From: Lentimicrobium saccharophilum
GTDB taxonomy: Bacteria > Bacteroidota > Bacteroidia > Bacteroidales > Lentimicrobiaceae
Reading direction: 5' to 3'
Length of the DNA stretch: 64,000 nucleotides
Assembly: GCF_001192835.1 (NCBI RefSeq)
Contig: NZ_DF968182.1
Location: 1,050,530 to 1,114,529, forward strand
Position numbers and translations under genes: made by a program. Shown here in pieces: positions 25,836 to 34,622 of the stretch (position 1 is the first letter of the stretch; each line of letters begins with the position of its first letter). The notes beneath the pieces were generated by a model. The model searched no databases and was not told the origin of the DNA. It was given only the letters and a program-made list of their open reading frames with translations.

Positions 25836-27062
25836 TCAGGCTTTCTGGTTTTCAAGGAAGGCGTCGCGCCAGCCGGGACTGAGCTTACCCATACTGACGG
25901 CCAGGTCGATGGTGCGCTGGGCGCGTTTCACCACCGGCGGATCGATCATCTTGGTGCCTAATGAAACCACGCCGAGTCCTTTTTCGGTGGCTTCTATAAA
26001 GGCGTTCACAATTTTCTTTGCCTTGTCGATTTCGGCCTCGTCGGGTGCGAAATTGTCATGGATCACCCTGATCTGTCGCGGATGGATACAGCCCATGCCG
26101 TCAAATCCCAGCGCCTTCGACCGGAGTACATTTTGCTTCAGGGCTTCCATATCGGCCACATCGGAGAATACCGAGTCGATGGCCTGGATGCCGGCGGCTT
26201 TGCAGGCGTTCACCACCATGCTGCGGGCAAAGAAGGATTCGGTGCCTTCGTTGGTGCGGCGGGTGCCAAGGTCGGCGGTGTAGTCTTCGAGGCCGATGGC
26301 CAGGGCCACCACGTTATCCGACTGCGCTATTTCCAATGCTTTCAGCACACCCAAAGCGCTTTCGATGATGGGCATCAGCCAGACATTGCCTTCGATATTA
26401 TTTTTTATTTTCAGTTCAGCGATGCGCCGGTTCACCTGTGCAATCTGATCGGCACTTTCACACTTCGGAACGAGGATAAGATTCACATTGTGTGGAATAA
26501 TGTAATCAAGATCCTCAAGTCCGGCCGGCACCTGGTTGATCCTGACCATGCGTTCGGCTCCGTAAAAATCGAGCGCGCGCAGGGCGTTGCGCACCAGGAA
26601 CCGGGCTTCCGCTTTTTTGGTCACCGCCACGGCGTCTTCCAGGTCGAGGATAATGCCGTTGGGCTTGTGAATGCCCGCGTTGATCATCAGGCTGGGGGTG
26701 TTGCCGGGAAGGTATAGCCTCGAAAACCGGTAGCGGTCGCGTGCGGTCTGATAGGTGTTCTGTGGCAGCATGGCAGGAAGGTATTCCTTTTCGTCACCCG
26801 TCAGTTGCCTGATGGCAGCCTCCAGCCGGGCGGCAATGACAAATTCAAGGGCGCCGGAATCCTCTAACGTCAGCCTGGCATGCTCTATGCCGTAGAATGT
26901 CAGAATTTCATGGCAGAGCCTGAGGATAGATTCACCGTAAAGCACTTTTACCTTACTGATCAGTTCGGTCTGTATGCCGCCCTGCTGCATGATTTCGAGC
27001 GTAAGCGCGCAATCGCTCCGCACGCCTTTGCCTTTGTTGCCTGTAGTTGCTATTGTTGCCAC
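25836..27062 (-). CDS. citE: Citrate lyase acyl carrier (CitD) fused to beta subunit (CitE)
   Basis: A 408-residue fusion. Residues about 8-97 match the acyl carrier CitD: a short start with Ser16 in GVRSDCALTLEI at the place of the serine that carries the prosthetic group, then YGESILRLCHEIL and LEDSGALEFVIAARLEAAI. Residues about 110-400 are CitE, the citryl lyase: RLYLPGNTPSLM, GIILDLEDAV, GLEDYTADLGTRR, GFDGMGCIHPRQI. CitD and CitE are separate proteins in E. coli and Klebsiella. The start is a GTG at 27062 with AGGAGG just upstream; no in-frame ATG exists before the nearest stop. Joining carrier and lyase would keep the citryl arm next to its active site (inference). Confidence 0.9.
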   Translation of the reverse strand: MATIATTGNKGKGVRSDCALTLEIMQQGGIQTELISKVKVLYGESILRLCHEILTFYGIEHARLTLEDSGALEFVIAARLEAAIRQLTGDEKEYLPAMLPQNTYQTARDRYRFSRLYLPGNTPSLMINAGIHKPNGIILDLEDAVAVTKKAEARFLVRNALRALDFYGAERMVRINQVPAGLEDLDYIIPHNVNLILVPKCESADQIAQVNRRIAELKIKNNIEGNVWLMPIIESALGVLKALEIAQSDNVVALAIGLEDYTADLGTRRTNEGTESFFARSMVVNACKAAGIQAIDSVFSDVADMEALKQNVLRSKALGFDGMGCIHPRQIRVIHDNFAPDEAEIDKAKKIVNAFIEATEKGLGVVSLGTKMIDPPVVKRAQRTIDLAVSMGKLSPGWRDAFLENQKA

Positions 27063-27067
27063 ATCAG

Positions 27068-27073
27068 CCTCCT
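27068..27073 (-). promoter_or_regulatory. Shine-Dalgarno site deciding the GTG start of citDE
   Basis: Minus strand AGGAGG, five bases before the GTG at 27062. It supports this start and is strong for the phylum. Confidence 0.65.
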
Positions 27074-27798
27074 GGTTTAATATGAATAATTGAGTTTACA
27101 AGGTCATGCAAAGTAACAGCAGGCTATGTTAAAAAAAAAGAACATTTGAAAATATTCTCTTTGTTAAGTTAAATAACTGTAAAAGTGATAAATATATTAA
27201 AATCTATTGGGCATGGCTCTGGAAAGTATAACATTTTTATCCGGCTTGCATCCTGGTGTTCTGGCCCGGGGATCATGTGTTTATTCCATGACAGCAATGA
27301 TTCATGACTCCCTTAAATAATGAAGTGATCAATTCAATTCAGCACAATTATATTTTTGGTATTCCGTTGTAATATATTGATAGATAATCTGATATAATTG
27401 CATTCGTGAAGAAGTGATGCCATCTGAAAATAACGGTGGTTTTCAGGGCCGGCGTCAACCTTATCTTCATCTGGTCACAGTCAGTTTCAGAATTTCATTG
27501 TAATGTGTTAGCATTCAGCAGGTTGTGCTTAAATGCAGTAGTCCGTTAAGAATTATTAATGAATTGACTTACAGTGGAATATAAAAACTTGTTTAAAAAT
27601 CACAAATCATTCATAATCAAGTCGTTGCGTCATTGCAGCCTGGCCCGCTGTGGCGGGGTCCTTGCGTGATTTTTAAATTTAACGGACTATTGTAAATGAC
27701 AGCCTTGCCCATAAGCAAGCTGAATGCACGGGAGTAAACAAAGGGTACCGGGAATGGTTATGTATCTGGGAACACAGTATGGAATAGTTTTTGTATCA
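27074..27798. other. Non-coding gap between citDE and the lipoprotein gene
   Basis: No gene is visible. Contains the nested inverted repeat element at 27539-27689; the rest is AT-rich with no clear signal. Confidence 0.6.
27539..27689. repeat. Element bounded by nested inverted repeats
   Basis: TAGTCCGTTAA (27539-27549) and TTAACGGACTA (27679-27689) are perfect 11-bp inverted ends. Inside, TTTAAAAATCAC (27592-27603) and GTGATTTTTAAA (27666-27677) form a second perfect 12-bp pair, with a GC-rich centre (GGCCCGCTGTGGCGGGG). No coding frame. It resembles a small non-autonomous mobile element or an insertion of one repeat in another; no target duplication is clear. Confidence 0.65.
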
Positions 27799-27828
27799 TT
27801 GACCTTACTTCAAAAAGCCTTATCTTTG
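27799..27828 (+). promoter_or_regulatory. Promoter of the lipoprotein gene at 27888
   Basis: TTG (27799-27801) and TATCTTTG (27821-27828) are 19 bases apart, matching the phylum's -33/-7 pattern. The leader would be about 53 bases. Confidence 0.6.
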
Positions 27829-27887
27829 TTCAGTAAAACGCTGAGAATTTTAAACATTTCAATATTAACCTAAACCAAACCAATCGT

Positions 27888-28778
27888 ATGAAAAAGTGGA
27901 ATTATTTATTTGCAGCCCTGCTGATGTCTGTTGCAGTGGTATTTACTTCCTGTTCTGATGAAGAAGAAACCGATCCGGGTCCAAGCCTCAGCCTTAAAGG
28001 CGGATCAGCTTATACATCTCAGGATGCAACAATTCAGGTGAATGAAGCCATAATGGTAGGCGTAAACGGATTAAAAAGCCCGGTATCAGGTCAGAAACTT
28101 ACCCGGTTTAAATTCTCCATTACTTCCAACAATGTAGCTACCACCTATGTGGATTCAACTTTTAATGCCGATTCATTTACCTGGGAAAGTGAACTGACCT
28201 TTACAGGGGTTGGTGAAGGACGCCTTCTTTTCGAACTCTGGGACAAAGGCGGCATAAAGGCAGAACAGGCCTTTACCATTACCATCGAAGATCCGGGTGC
28301 ACAAATCAACAAATATATGGACGTTGAATTCGGATCATATAATGATCAGATAGGAAGTTTCTTTGCTTCTACCGAAGGGATTACCTACACCGTTGGCCAG
28401 ACCAGGAATGTTCCCGATAACCAGGCCAAGATCGACTTCCTTTTCTTCAAAGGAGCTACCAACGCTAACACCTTTGCTTCACCGGACGATGCAGATGCAG
28501 GTACCATTCAGGACCTTGGCCCTGTCAGCGACTGGACCAATAAAAACCAGACCCGCTTCAATCCTACCACCATCACAGCCGCCCAGTTTGATGCCATCGG
28601 CGATACCTATCAGTTCCCGACCTTCAACCTGATGCAGCAGACCACCAAGATGAATAACCTGACTGAAGGACAGGTATTCCTTTTCAAAACCAAGAACGAT
28701 AAACTGGGTCTAGTAAAAGTGATCGATCTTTACAGCCGTGGCGACCGCGCCAAGGTAAGCGTGATTGTTCAGAAATAA
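27888..28778 (+). CDS. Lipoprotein of unknown function
   Basis: A 296-residue lipoprotein: signal peptide with lipobox VFTSC, then the acidic SDEEETDPG that in this phylum often directs surface export. The first 130 residues look like an Ig-like beta-sandwich domain (GLKSPVSGQKLTRFKFSI, SELTFTGVGEGRLLFELWD). The second half (from MDVEFGSYNDQIGSFFAS) is another beta-rich domain, with KIDFLFFKGATNANTFASPDD. I cannot name a family. Single gene with its own promoter and terminator. Confidence 0.8.
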   Translation: MKKWNYLFAALLMSVAVVFTSCSDEEETDPGPSLSLKGGSAYTSQDATIQVNEAIMVGVNGLKSPVSGQKLTRFKFSITSNNVATTYVDSTFNADSFTWESELTFTGVGEGRLLFELWDKGGIKAEQAFTITIEDPGAQINKYMDVEFGSYNDQIGSFFASTEGITYTVGQTRNVPDNQAKIDFLFFKGATNANTFASPDDADAGTIQDLGPVSDWTNKNQTRFNPTTITAAQFDAIGDTYQFPTFNLMQQTTKMNNLTEGQVFLFKTKNDKLGLVKVIDLYSRGDRAKVSVIVQK

Positions 28779-28802
28779 TTTACGGTTTAATATCTTAACT
28801 TA

Positions 28803-28832
28803 AAAGGCTGTCTCAAAAGGGCAGCTTTTTTT
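28803..28832 (+). terminator. Terminator behind the lipoprotein gene
   Basis: AAGGCTGTCTC and GGGCAGCTT pair with one bulge, followed by seven T. It lies 24 bases after the stop. Confidence 0.6.
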
Positions 28833-28873
28833 GTGAACACAGGATTATTGCAACTGTGCTTCTTCTTGTTATG

Positions 28874-28945
28874 AACCGGATTAAGCATTTATAAATGCTA
28901 GAAGGATCATGATTTTGTAATCTGCTCAATAATTATGCTGCTTAA
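28874..28945 (+). repeat. Dispersed stem-loop repeat, copy 2 (partial)
   Basis: Starts ACCGGATTAAGCATTTATAAATGCT and continues with GATCATGATTTTGTAATC, matching the first half of the copy at 45106. The palindrome is AGCATTTATAAATGCT here. The second half has diverged. Confidence 0.55.
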
Positions 28946-29006
28946 CAAACAGTATACAGGGGCTCCAAACATCAAATAAGTTTCTGGTGACCGGTGAGTT
29001 ATTTGA

Positions 29007-29121
29007 AGATTCCTCTCCCGGTTGTCCGGGATCGGAATGACAAGGTTTTTGGGTTGAAGGGCCGGGAGAGGCTTTGGCCGATATTTACATTATCAGTCAT
29101 TCCGAACGGAGTGAGGAATCT
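29007..29121. repeat. Inverted pair of a common intergenic repeat
   Basis: AGATTCCTC...CGGAATGAC (29007-29041) and GTCATTCCGAACGGAGTGAG...TCT (29096-29121) are inverted relatives. I recall this word often in Bacteroidota genomes, where it yields false peptides reading SHSERSEES. The gap 28833-29281 has no gene. Confidence 0.6.
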
Positions 29122-29241
29122 TTGGCAAGTATCTCTGACAAATCAACTTTTAAGCGGTTAATAGCGATAAACCGTCGTCCATACCTCCGGGGCTTTTTAC
29201 TGATTAAACAGCGTTTAAAAGGCAAACTGCCTGAAAATGCT

Positions 29242-29249
29242 TATTTTTG
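29242..29249 (+). promoter_or_regulatory. Possible -7 box for the lipid kinase gene
   Basis: TATTTTTG fits TAnnTTTG and would give a leader of about 26 bases before the ATG at 29282; the -33 part is poor. Confidence 0.35.
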
Positions 29250-29281
29250 CCGGTGTTTTACTGTTCCTGCCTGAGCGTTGT

Positions 29282-30172
29282 ATGTCCGGACCCAAAAAAA
29301 AGATACTGTTTATTGTGAATCCTGTTTCGGGGGTGCATCATTCCCGCAAAGCAGTGCTGGCCGGTCTGGCGGCCGACACCCTTGACCCTGAACGCTTTGA
29401 GTGGGAGATCGTGTTCAGCGAATCGGCGGAGCATGTAAAAGAACTCAGCCGGGCAGCCGCGGAGGCAGGAACCAACATCATCGCGGCGGTAGGCGGCGAT
29501 GGAACGGTAAATCAGGTGGTAAAAGGCATGCACGGAAGCAATTCGGTGCTGGCCCTGATCCCGGCCGGTTCCGGCAACGGACTGGCGCATCACCTCGGCA
29601 TTCCGTCAGATATCGGCGAAAGCCTTGCCCTGATCAATAAGATGAACGTGAAGCCGGTCGATACGGTGAGCATCAACGACGATCTGTTTGTCTCCATTGC
29701 CGGGGTGGGCTTCGATGCCCTCGTGGCTAAAAAGTTCGCCAGGTCGGGCAGGCGCGGTTTTCTTTCTTATTTCAGGATCGTTACCAACGAGTACAATTAC
29801 TACCGCCCGCGGAAATACAAGCTGATGATTGACGGGCAACTGTACCACCGTGAAGCCCTGTTTGTCAGTTTTGCCAACACCAATCAGTTCGGGTACAATA
29901 CCATTATCTCGCCTTCGGCGCAGATTGACGACGGGCTGGTGGATGTCTGCATCGTGAAAAAGGTTCCCCTGATATATGCACCGCATGTGGTGGGCCTTTT
30001 GCTGACGCGAAAGATTGATGCCTCGGATTATGTGGAGGTCATCAAAGCCCGTGAAGTCAGCCTGACACGTAAGAAGAACAAGGTAGTCAACCTTGACGGA
30101 GAACCGGTAAAGCTCGGTAAAGCGCTTCATGTCAGGGTGAACCCTTTATCCCTGTCAATGATAGTACCTTAA
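29282..30172 (+). CDS. Diacylglycerol kinase-family lipid kinase
   Basis: A 296-residue cytoplasmic kinase of the DagK/YegS group. NPVSGVHHSRK near the start, the ATP-site motif GGDGTVNQVVKG and PAGSGNGLAHHLGIP are all present, and the C-terminal half has the expected VNLDGEPV. Such enzymes phosphorylate diacylglycerol or related lipids such as sphingoid bases; the substrate cannot be told here. I use the ATG at 29282 since the domain starts there; the longer frame from 29237 has an unrelated hydrophobic start over a likely promoter. The SUI1-like gene follows after 11 bases. Confidence 0.85.
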   Translation: MSGPKKKILFIVNPVSGVHHSRKAVLAGLAADTLDPERFEWEIVFSESAEHVKELSRAAAEAGTNIIAAVGGDGTVNQVVKGMHGSNSVLALIPAGSGNGLAHHLGIPSDIGESLALINKMNVKPVDTVSINDDLFVSIAGVGFDALVAKKFARSGRRGFLSYFRIVTNEYNYYRPRKYKLMIDGQLYHREALFVSFANTNQFGYNTIISPSAQIDDGLVDVCIVKKVPLIYAPHVVGLLLTRKIDASDYVEVIKAREVSLTRKKNKVVNLDGEPVKLGKALHVRVNPLSLSMIVP

Positions 30173-30183
30173 AATACAACAAA

Positions 30184-30537
30184 ATGCCGGCTGAAAAATC
30201 AAAAAACAAGCGCCCGGAAGGGATTGTTTACTCTACCAACCCCGATTTCAAATACGATTTCGGAACTGAGCAGGAACAGGAAACCCTGCCACCGGCGCAG
30301 CAGAACCTGCGTGTAATGCTCGACCGCAAACTGAAAGGCGGGAAGAAGGCCACCCTGATTACAGGGTTTTCGGGCAGCGCATCCGACCTGGCTTCACTGG
30401 CCAAACAGCTGAAAAACCTCTGTGCGGCCGGCGGGACTTCTGACAATGGCGAGATCCTGGTGCAGGGCGATTTCAGGCAGAAAATCCTGGATTATCTGCT
30501 CAAAAAGGGCTACAAAGCCAAATTGGCAGGTGGTTAA
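30184..30537 (+). CDS. SUI1/eIF1-family translation factor (YciH-like)
   Basis: A 117-residue protein. The last 75 residues form the SUI1 domain: LDRKLKGGKKATLITGFSG, LAKQLKNLCAAGGTSDNGEILVQGDFR and KKGYKAKLAGG. The N-terminal 40 residues are polar and probably disordered. The family is eIF1-like; YciH in bacteria is thought to affect start-site fidelity. It sits between the lipid kinase and the glycosyltransferase, all in one direction and closely spaced, so likely one transcript. Confidence 0.85.
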   Translation: MPAEKSKNKRPEGIVYSTNPDFKYDFGTEQEQETLPPAQQNLRVMLDRKLKGGKKATLITGFSGSASDLASLAKQLKNLCAAGGTSDNGEILVQGDFRQKILDYLLKKGYKAKLAGG

Positions 30538-30587
30538 ATGATTGAATATTGGTATTAAATGATTGATTTTTAACATTTTTATAAATT

Positions 30588-32225
30588 ATGGTCTCCGGAT
30601 TCCTCAGTTTTTTCCGCCGTAATCCCTGGTTTTTTTACGCGTTTGCCGTGGTGATGCTAATCCCGGCCCTGCTGTGGCACCTGGGATTTCTCGCCATCAA
30701 TTTCCCTACGGATGAACCCACCCGGGCCATTGTCGCGCTCGAAATGATTGTCAGCGGTAACTACATCACACCCACCATCAACGGGGATTTCTATTACAAT
30801 AAACCGCCGCTGTACAATTGGATCATCATCGCGTATTACAGGCTGGCCGGCAATTATTCCGAGTTTACCCTCCGCCTGCCGGTGGTGGTGGGGCTGCTGC
30901 TTTTCGGACTTACCATCTTCTGGTTTGTGCGCCGCCACCTGGGCAATAAACAGGGATTTATTGTGGCCATCCTTTTCATTACCTCGGGACGCATCCTTTT
31001 CTGGGATTCCTTCCTCGGTCTGATCGACATCACTTTCTCCTGGCTGGTTTACCTGTCTTTTATGCTGATCTACCATTTCAGGGAGAAAAAGCAATACCTG
31101 GCGCTTTTTCTAGTGTCATATCTCCTGACGGGTATTACCTTCCTGATGAAAGGGCTGCCATCGCTGGTTTTCCAGGGCATTACACTGCTCGCCGTCTTCA
31201 GCTATAACCGCGAGTTCAGAAAGCTGTTTTCATGGAGGCACTTTGCCGGGATCGGCTTGTTTCTTATGATTATCGGCGCCTACTACTACGCTTATTTTCA
31301 GGTGCATCCGTTTGATCTGAAGATTTTCAAAACCCTTTTCAGCGAATCTGAAAAGCGCACCATCATCAATTACGGCTGGGTTCGTTTCACCACCCACCTC
31401 TTTACTTTTCCGCTCGAGATGTTTTACCATTTCTTTCCCTGGTCGGTGCTGTGGATCTACTTTTTCAGGCGCGATTTCAGGTCGACCCTCCGCGAACACC
31501 CTTTCCTGCGGTTCAATTTCATTGTCTTTATCTTCAACATCATCATTTACTGGACCTCTCCGGAGTCGTATCCCAGGTATATTTTTATGCTCTTCCCGCC
31601 GCTGTTTACCATTCTGGTCTTCCACTTTTTCCGTGATCTGGCCAAAAACGGCAAGTACAGCAGGGTAGTGGAGTATTTTCTGATGGGGGTGATGGTGCTG
31701 GGCATCATTGCCGCCATCCCCATGCCGTTGCTGAAGCAGACCAATTTTGTAGATCATGCCTGGCTGAAAGCGGGGGTGATGTTCTTTACCATGCTGTTGC
31801 TTACCTGGTTATACTATAAACTGAAGGAGCAACGGATGATTATTTTTGCCGCCGCCATGCTGATGATCCGCATCGGCTTCGATTGGTTCATCATTCCGCC
31901 ACGCTACAACGATTTCCAGGTGCATAAGGAAGGTGCGCTGAAGGCCGCCGCAGTGACCGGAGATGCAAAGCTTTCCATTTTTAAGGATTCTGAAACCGAG
32001 CATGCCACCTCGTTTTACATCACCCTGGGTAAAATGCAGCTGCTGAAGTTCCAGTATGATGACTTCAATACCAGCGATTTTTATTATCTTGATCCGCGGC
32101 TGCTGCCGGAGGATGCCTACATAACCGTCCACGACTTTCAGTTGTACCGTCATGATCAGCCGATCAGGATTGTGAAATTAAAGCAGGAAACTGTGGAAAA
32201 ATTAAATGGAAAGGGTTCGTTATGA
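30588..32225 (+). CDS. PMT/ArnT-type membrane glycosyltransferase
   Basis: A 545-residue integral membrane protein with about 12 membrane helices. The first extracytoplasmic loop has the family acidic pair in FPTDEPTRAIVALEM, followed by YYNKPPLYNW, both standard for PMT_2/ArnT enzymes that move a sugar from a polyprenyl phosphate carrier to lipid A or protein. The last 100 residues form a soluble periplasmic tail. The acceptor is unknown. The stop overlaps the ATG of the mechanosensitive channel gene by four bases. Confidence 0.85.
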   Translation: MVSGFLSFFRRNPWFFYAFAVVMLIPALLWHLGFLAINFPTDEPTRAIVALEMIVSGNYITPTINGDFYYNKPPLYNWIIIAYYRLAGNYSEFTLRLPVVVGLLLFGLTIFWFVRRHLGNKQGFIVAILFITSGRILFWDSFLGLIDITFSWLVYLSFMLIYHFREKKQYLALFLVSYLLTGITFLMKGLPSLVFQGITLLAVFSYNREFRKLFSWRHFAGIGLFLMIIGAYYYAYFQVHPFDLKIFKTLFSESEKRTIINYGWVRFTTHLFTFPLEMFYHFFPWSVLWIYFFRRDFRSTLREHPFLRFNFIVFIFNIIIYWTSPESYPRYIFMLFPPLFTILVFHFFRDLAKNGKYSRVVEYFLMGVMVLGIIAAIPMPLLKQTNFVDHAWLKAGVMFFTMLLLTWLYYKLKEQRMIIFAAAMLMIRIGFDWFIIPPRYNDFQVHKEGALKAAAVTGDAKLSIFKDSETEHATSFYITLGKMQLLKFQYDDFNTSDFYYLDPRLLPEDAYITVHDFQLYRHDQPIRIVKLKQETVEKLNGKGSL

Positions 32226-33493
32226 TGTTGTTACAGATTGGTGTTCATTTAAAAGACTGGCTCACCGGGCAGGGGATTTCTGAAAACCTGGCGGCAGGAA
32301 TCAGGGATGTTACGGATTTTGCAATCTCTTTTTTACTGATCATTGTTCTTTATTATCTACTGAAATATGTGGTCATAGGTATTATCCGCCGCATTATCCG
32401 GCGTTCCGGCAATACCTGGGATGATGCGCTCTATCATAACCGCTTTTTTAATAAGGCTTTGTTGTTTGTGCCCGGTGTGCTGCTCGGGTTTGTTGCTCCT
32501 TATACTCTTACGGAATTTCCTGATTTACTGGCCAATATTCTGAAACTTACTCAGATCTATCTGGTTTTTATTTCAATTATTACAGCCAATGCATTTCTGA
32601 ATGCCGTTTACGAAATTTATCAGGGTTTTGAAATATCCAAAGCCAAACCCATTAAGGGCTACCTGCAGGTTTTCAAAATCATTCTCTTTGTGATCGCGAT
32701 AATTATTGTGATTTCGATGCTGCTGAACAAGTCGCCGGTTTATCTGCTGGGAGGTCTGGGCGCTTTTTCGGCTGTGTTGCTGCTGATTTTCAGGGATCCC
32801 ATCCTGGGATTGGTCGCCGGTATTCAGATCTCGGCAAACGATATGGTTCGCCCCGGCGACTGGATTGTGATGAATAAATCGGGTGCTGACGGAGTGGTCA
32901 CTGATATTTCACTGACTACAGTGAAAGTACAGAACTGGGACCGGACCATCACCACCATCCCGACGTATTCTCTGGTCTCAGAAAGCTTTGTCAACTGGCG
33001 GGGTATGGAGGAGTCGGGCGGCCGGCGTATCAAGCGCTCCATCAACATCGACATGAACAGTGTGAGGTTCTGTTCCCAGGAGATGATCGATCGTTTTATG
33101 CACATTCAGCTGGTAAAGCCTTATATTATCAGCAAAGAAAAAGAGCTTGCCGATTACAATGCCGCGAACAGCATCGACAACTCGGTGCTGGTGAACGGCC
33201 GCAGGCAGACCAACCTGGGGATTTTCAGGGCATACCTGTCGGCTTACCTTAAAAACAATCCCGATATCCGTCAGGATATGACCTTTCTGGTCAGACAACT
33301 GCAGCCCGGCGAAAGCGGCATTCCTATGGAGATTTATGTTTTCAGCAAAGTGCAGGAATGGGCTAAATATGAAGACATTCAGTCGGATATTTTCGACCAT
33401 GTACTGGCCGCCATTCCCGAATTTGATCTTCAGGTGTTCCAGAATCCTTCAGGTGCAGATCTGAGGAAGCTGGGGTTACCGGGAATCCGCTGA
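32222..33493 (+). CDS. MscS-family mechanosensitive channel (YbdG/MscM-like)
   Basis: A 423-residue membrane protein. Several membrane helices precede the pore helix and beta domain: LGGLGAFSAVLLLIFRDPILGLVAGIQIS, then DMVRPGDWIVM and the TTVKVQNWDRTITTIPTYSLV strand that is typical of YbdG-type members. The long C-terminal domain is cytoplasmic. It should release solutes under osmotic downshock. Last gene of the 29282-33493 run. Confidence 0.9.
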   Translation: MMLLQIGVHLKDWLTGQGISENLAAGIRDVTDFAISFLLIIVLYYLLKYVVIGIIRRIIRRSGNTWDDALYHNRFFNKALLFVPGVLLGFVAPYTLTEFPDLLANILKLTQIYLVFISIITANAFLNAVYEIYQGFEISKAKPIKGYLQVFKIILFVIAIIIVISMLLNKSPVYLLGGLGAFSAVLLLIFRDPILGLVAGIQISANDMVRPGDWIVMNKSGADGVVTDISLTTVKVQNWDRTITTIPTYSLVSESFVNWRGMEESGGRRIKRSINIDMNSVRFCSQEMIDRFMHIQLVKPYIISKEKELADYNAANSIDNSVLVNGRRQTNLGIFRAYLSAYLKNNPDIRQDMTFLVRQLQPGESGIPMEIYVFSKVQEWAKYEDIQSDIFDHVLAAIPEFDLQVFQNPSGADLRKLGLPGIR

Positions 33494-33630
33494 TTCCCTG
33501 GTTCGCGCACGTGCCGGCATTAAAAGGCGCTTGATGAAACGGACTATTTAAAAACTTTATTTACTATACTTTAACCGCAGGTTGGTAAACAACTGCTGTA
33601 CATCTGTCAGGCTGTGGCCCGGTGATGTAG

Positions 33631-33951
33631 TTATTCCTGCTGTTTTTCAGGCCTGTCAAAAAAATAGCTGAATATTCCGAACAAAATGCCTCCGCCCAGC
33701 GCCTGAAAAATGATGGTTCTTATACTGGCATGAAAGCCATCGTAATTATTTGACATCCAGTAGTTCCAAAGGCTCATGAGTAATGTGAATGCCAAAGCTT
33801 TCAGGATAATGGTTTTCAGATGTCTGTCATTTGGCGGAGATTTTAATTGCTCAGCCAAAATTACAGCTTTCAGACAGTTCAAAAAACGTTTTACTGCTGC
33901 TCTGTAATGTTGACTGCCTGATTTTTTCTCCGGTCCCTTCCCCTCAGCCAC
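33631..33951 (-). CDS. Small two-helix membrane protein at the end of the crt operon
   Basis: A protein of up to 106 residues. The C-terminal 65 residues hold two membrane helices (TIILKALAFTLLMSLWNYWM and TIIFQALGGGILFGIFSYFF) and a charged tail. The longest frame starts with GTG at 33951 and overlaps crtYcd by about 60 bases; an inner TTG (LAEQLKSPP) would avoid the overlap, so the start is uncertain. It follows the carotenoid genes on the same strand. Function unknown. Confidence 0.55.
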   Translation of the reverse strand: MAEGKGPEKKSGSQHYRAAVKRFLNCLKAVILAEQLKSPPNDRHLKTIILKALAFTLLMSLWNYWMSNNYDGFHASIRTIIFQALGGGILFGIFSYFFDRPEKQQE

Positions 33952-34610
33952 TCATAAATGGTGGTGTTCATCAGCAGCATAAAGAGCCCGTAAACGGCAT
34001 CTTCCACGGGGATGGTTCCCATGCGGACGCCCAGGTTGCGGGTGTTGTCGTACCAAACAACGGGTTCAGACGTAAACATGCCGGTAAGGGCACCGTTAAC
34101 GATAAAAAACGGAATTAGGGTAGCAAAATACATTACATAAAACCGGCCCAGGTAGCGCGATTTGAATACCAGCAGGTGCAGGGTAAGAAATATCGAAGTG
34201 AGTACAAATGTGATAAAGGTGTACCAGCGGTCGGGGTTGATCGCTGCAATAATCAGCAGGGTAAGGGCAATAACGCCGGTAAGCCGGTTTGCGTAAGGCC
34301 CCAGGTAGTCTTTGGGGATCAGGTATTCAAACGCGTGATAGGTAAACAGACAGGCATAGGGGATGGCAATGAAAAAGAGCCATTCCTCCACCGGCAGGTT
34401 GACCAGGTAAACGCCCTGGAGATGAACGGGATTAAACCCCCACACTTCCAGGGAGGTTTTCAGCATGTCCCAGGGGATAAAAACCAGCATGGTCCCCAGC
34501 ATTGCCGGGAAAAGATACTTCCAGTTGCGGTAAAATTTCAATCGCTTGTCGAATCCGGCAATGAAAGGAACCGAAATGGCCAGCAGGTTGATCCAGAAAT
34601 AGTATGACAC
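33891..34610 (-). CDS. crtY: Lycopene cyclase, CrtYcd fused type
   Basis: A 239-residue protein with seven or so membrane helices and two copies of the lycopene cyclase domain: NLPVEEWLFFIAIPYACLFTYHAFE in the first half and IPVEDAVYGLFMLLMNTTIYEWL in the second. Actinobacteria make these as two subunits (CrtYc and CrtYd); Bacteroidota and archaea have the fused form. It closes the ends of lycopene to make beta-carotene. Start is a GTG at 34610, 12 bases after the crtZ stop. Confidence 0.9.
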   Translation of the reverse strand: MSYYFWINLLAISVPFIAGFDKRLKFYRNWKYLFPAMLGTMLVFIPWDMLKTSLEVWGFNPVHLQGVYLVNLPVEEWLFFIAIPYACLFTYHAFEYLIPKDYLGPYANRLTGVIALTLLIIAAINPDRWYTFITFVLTSIFLTLHLLVFKSRYLGRFYVMYFATLIPFFIVNGALTGMFTSEPVVWYDNTRNLGVRMGTIPVEDAVYGLFMLLMNTTIYEWLRGRDRRKNQAVNITEQQ

Positions 34611-34622
34611 GATAAAATGGAT

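Noticed and set aside
29074..29274. A 66-residue protein with SHSERSEES
   Set aside because: The words come from a common intergenic repeat and the frame overlaps a possible promoter of the lipid kinase gene.
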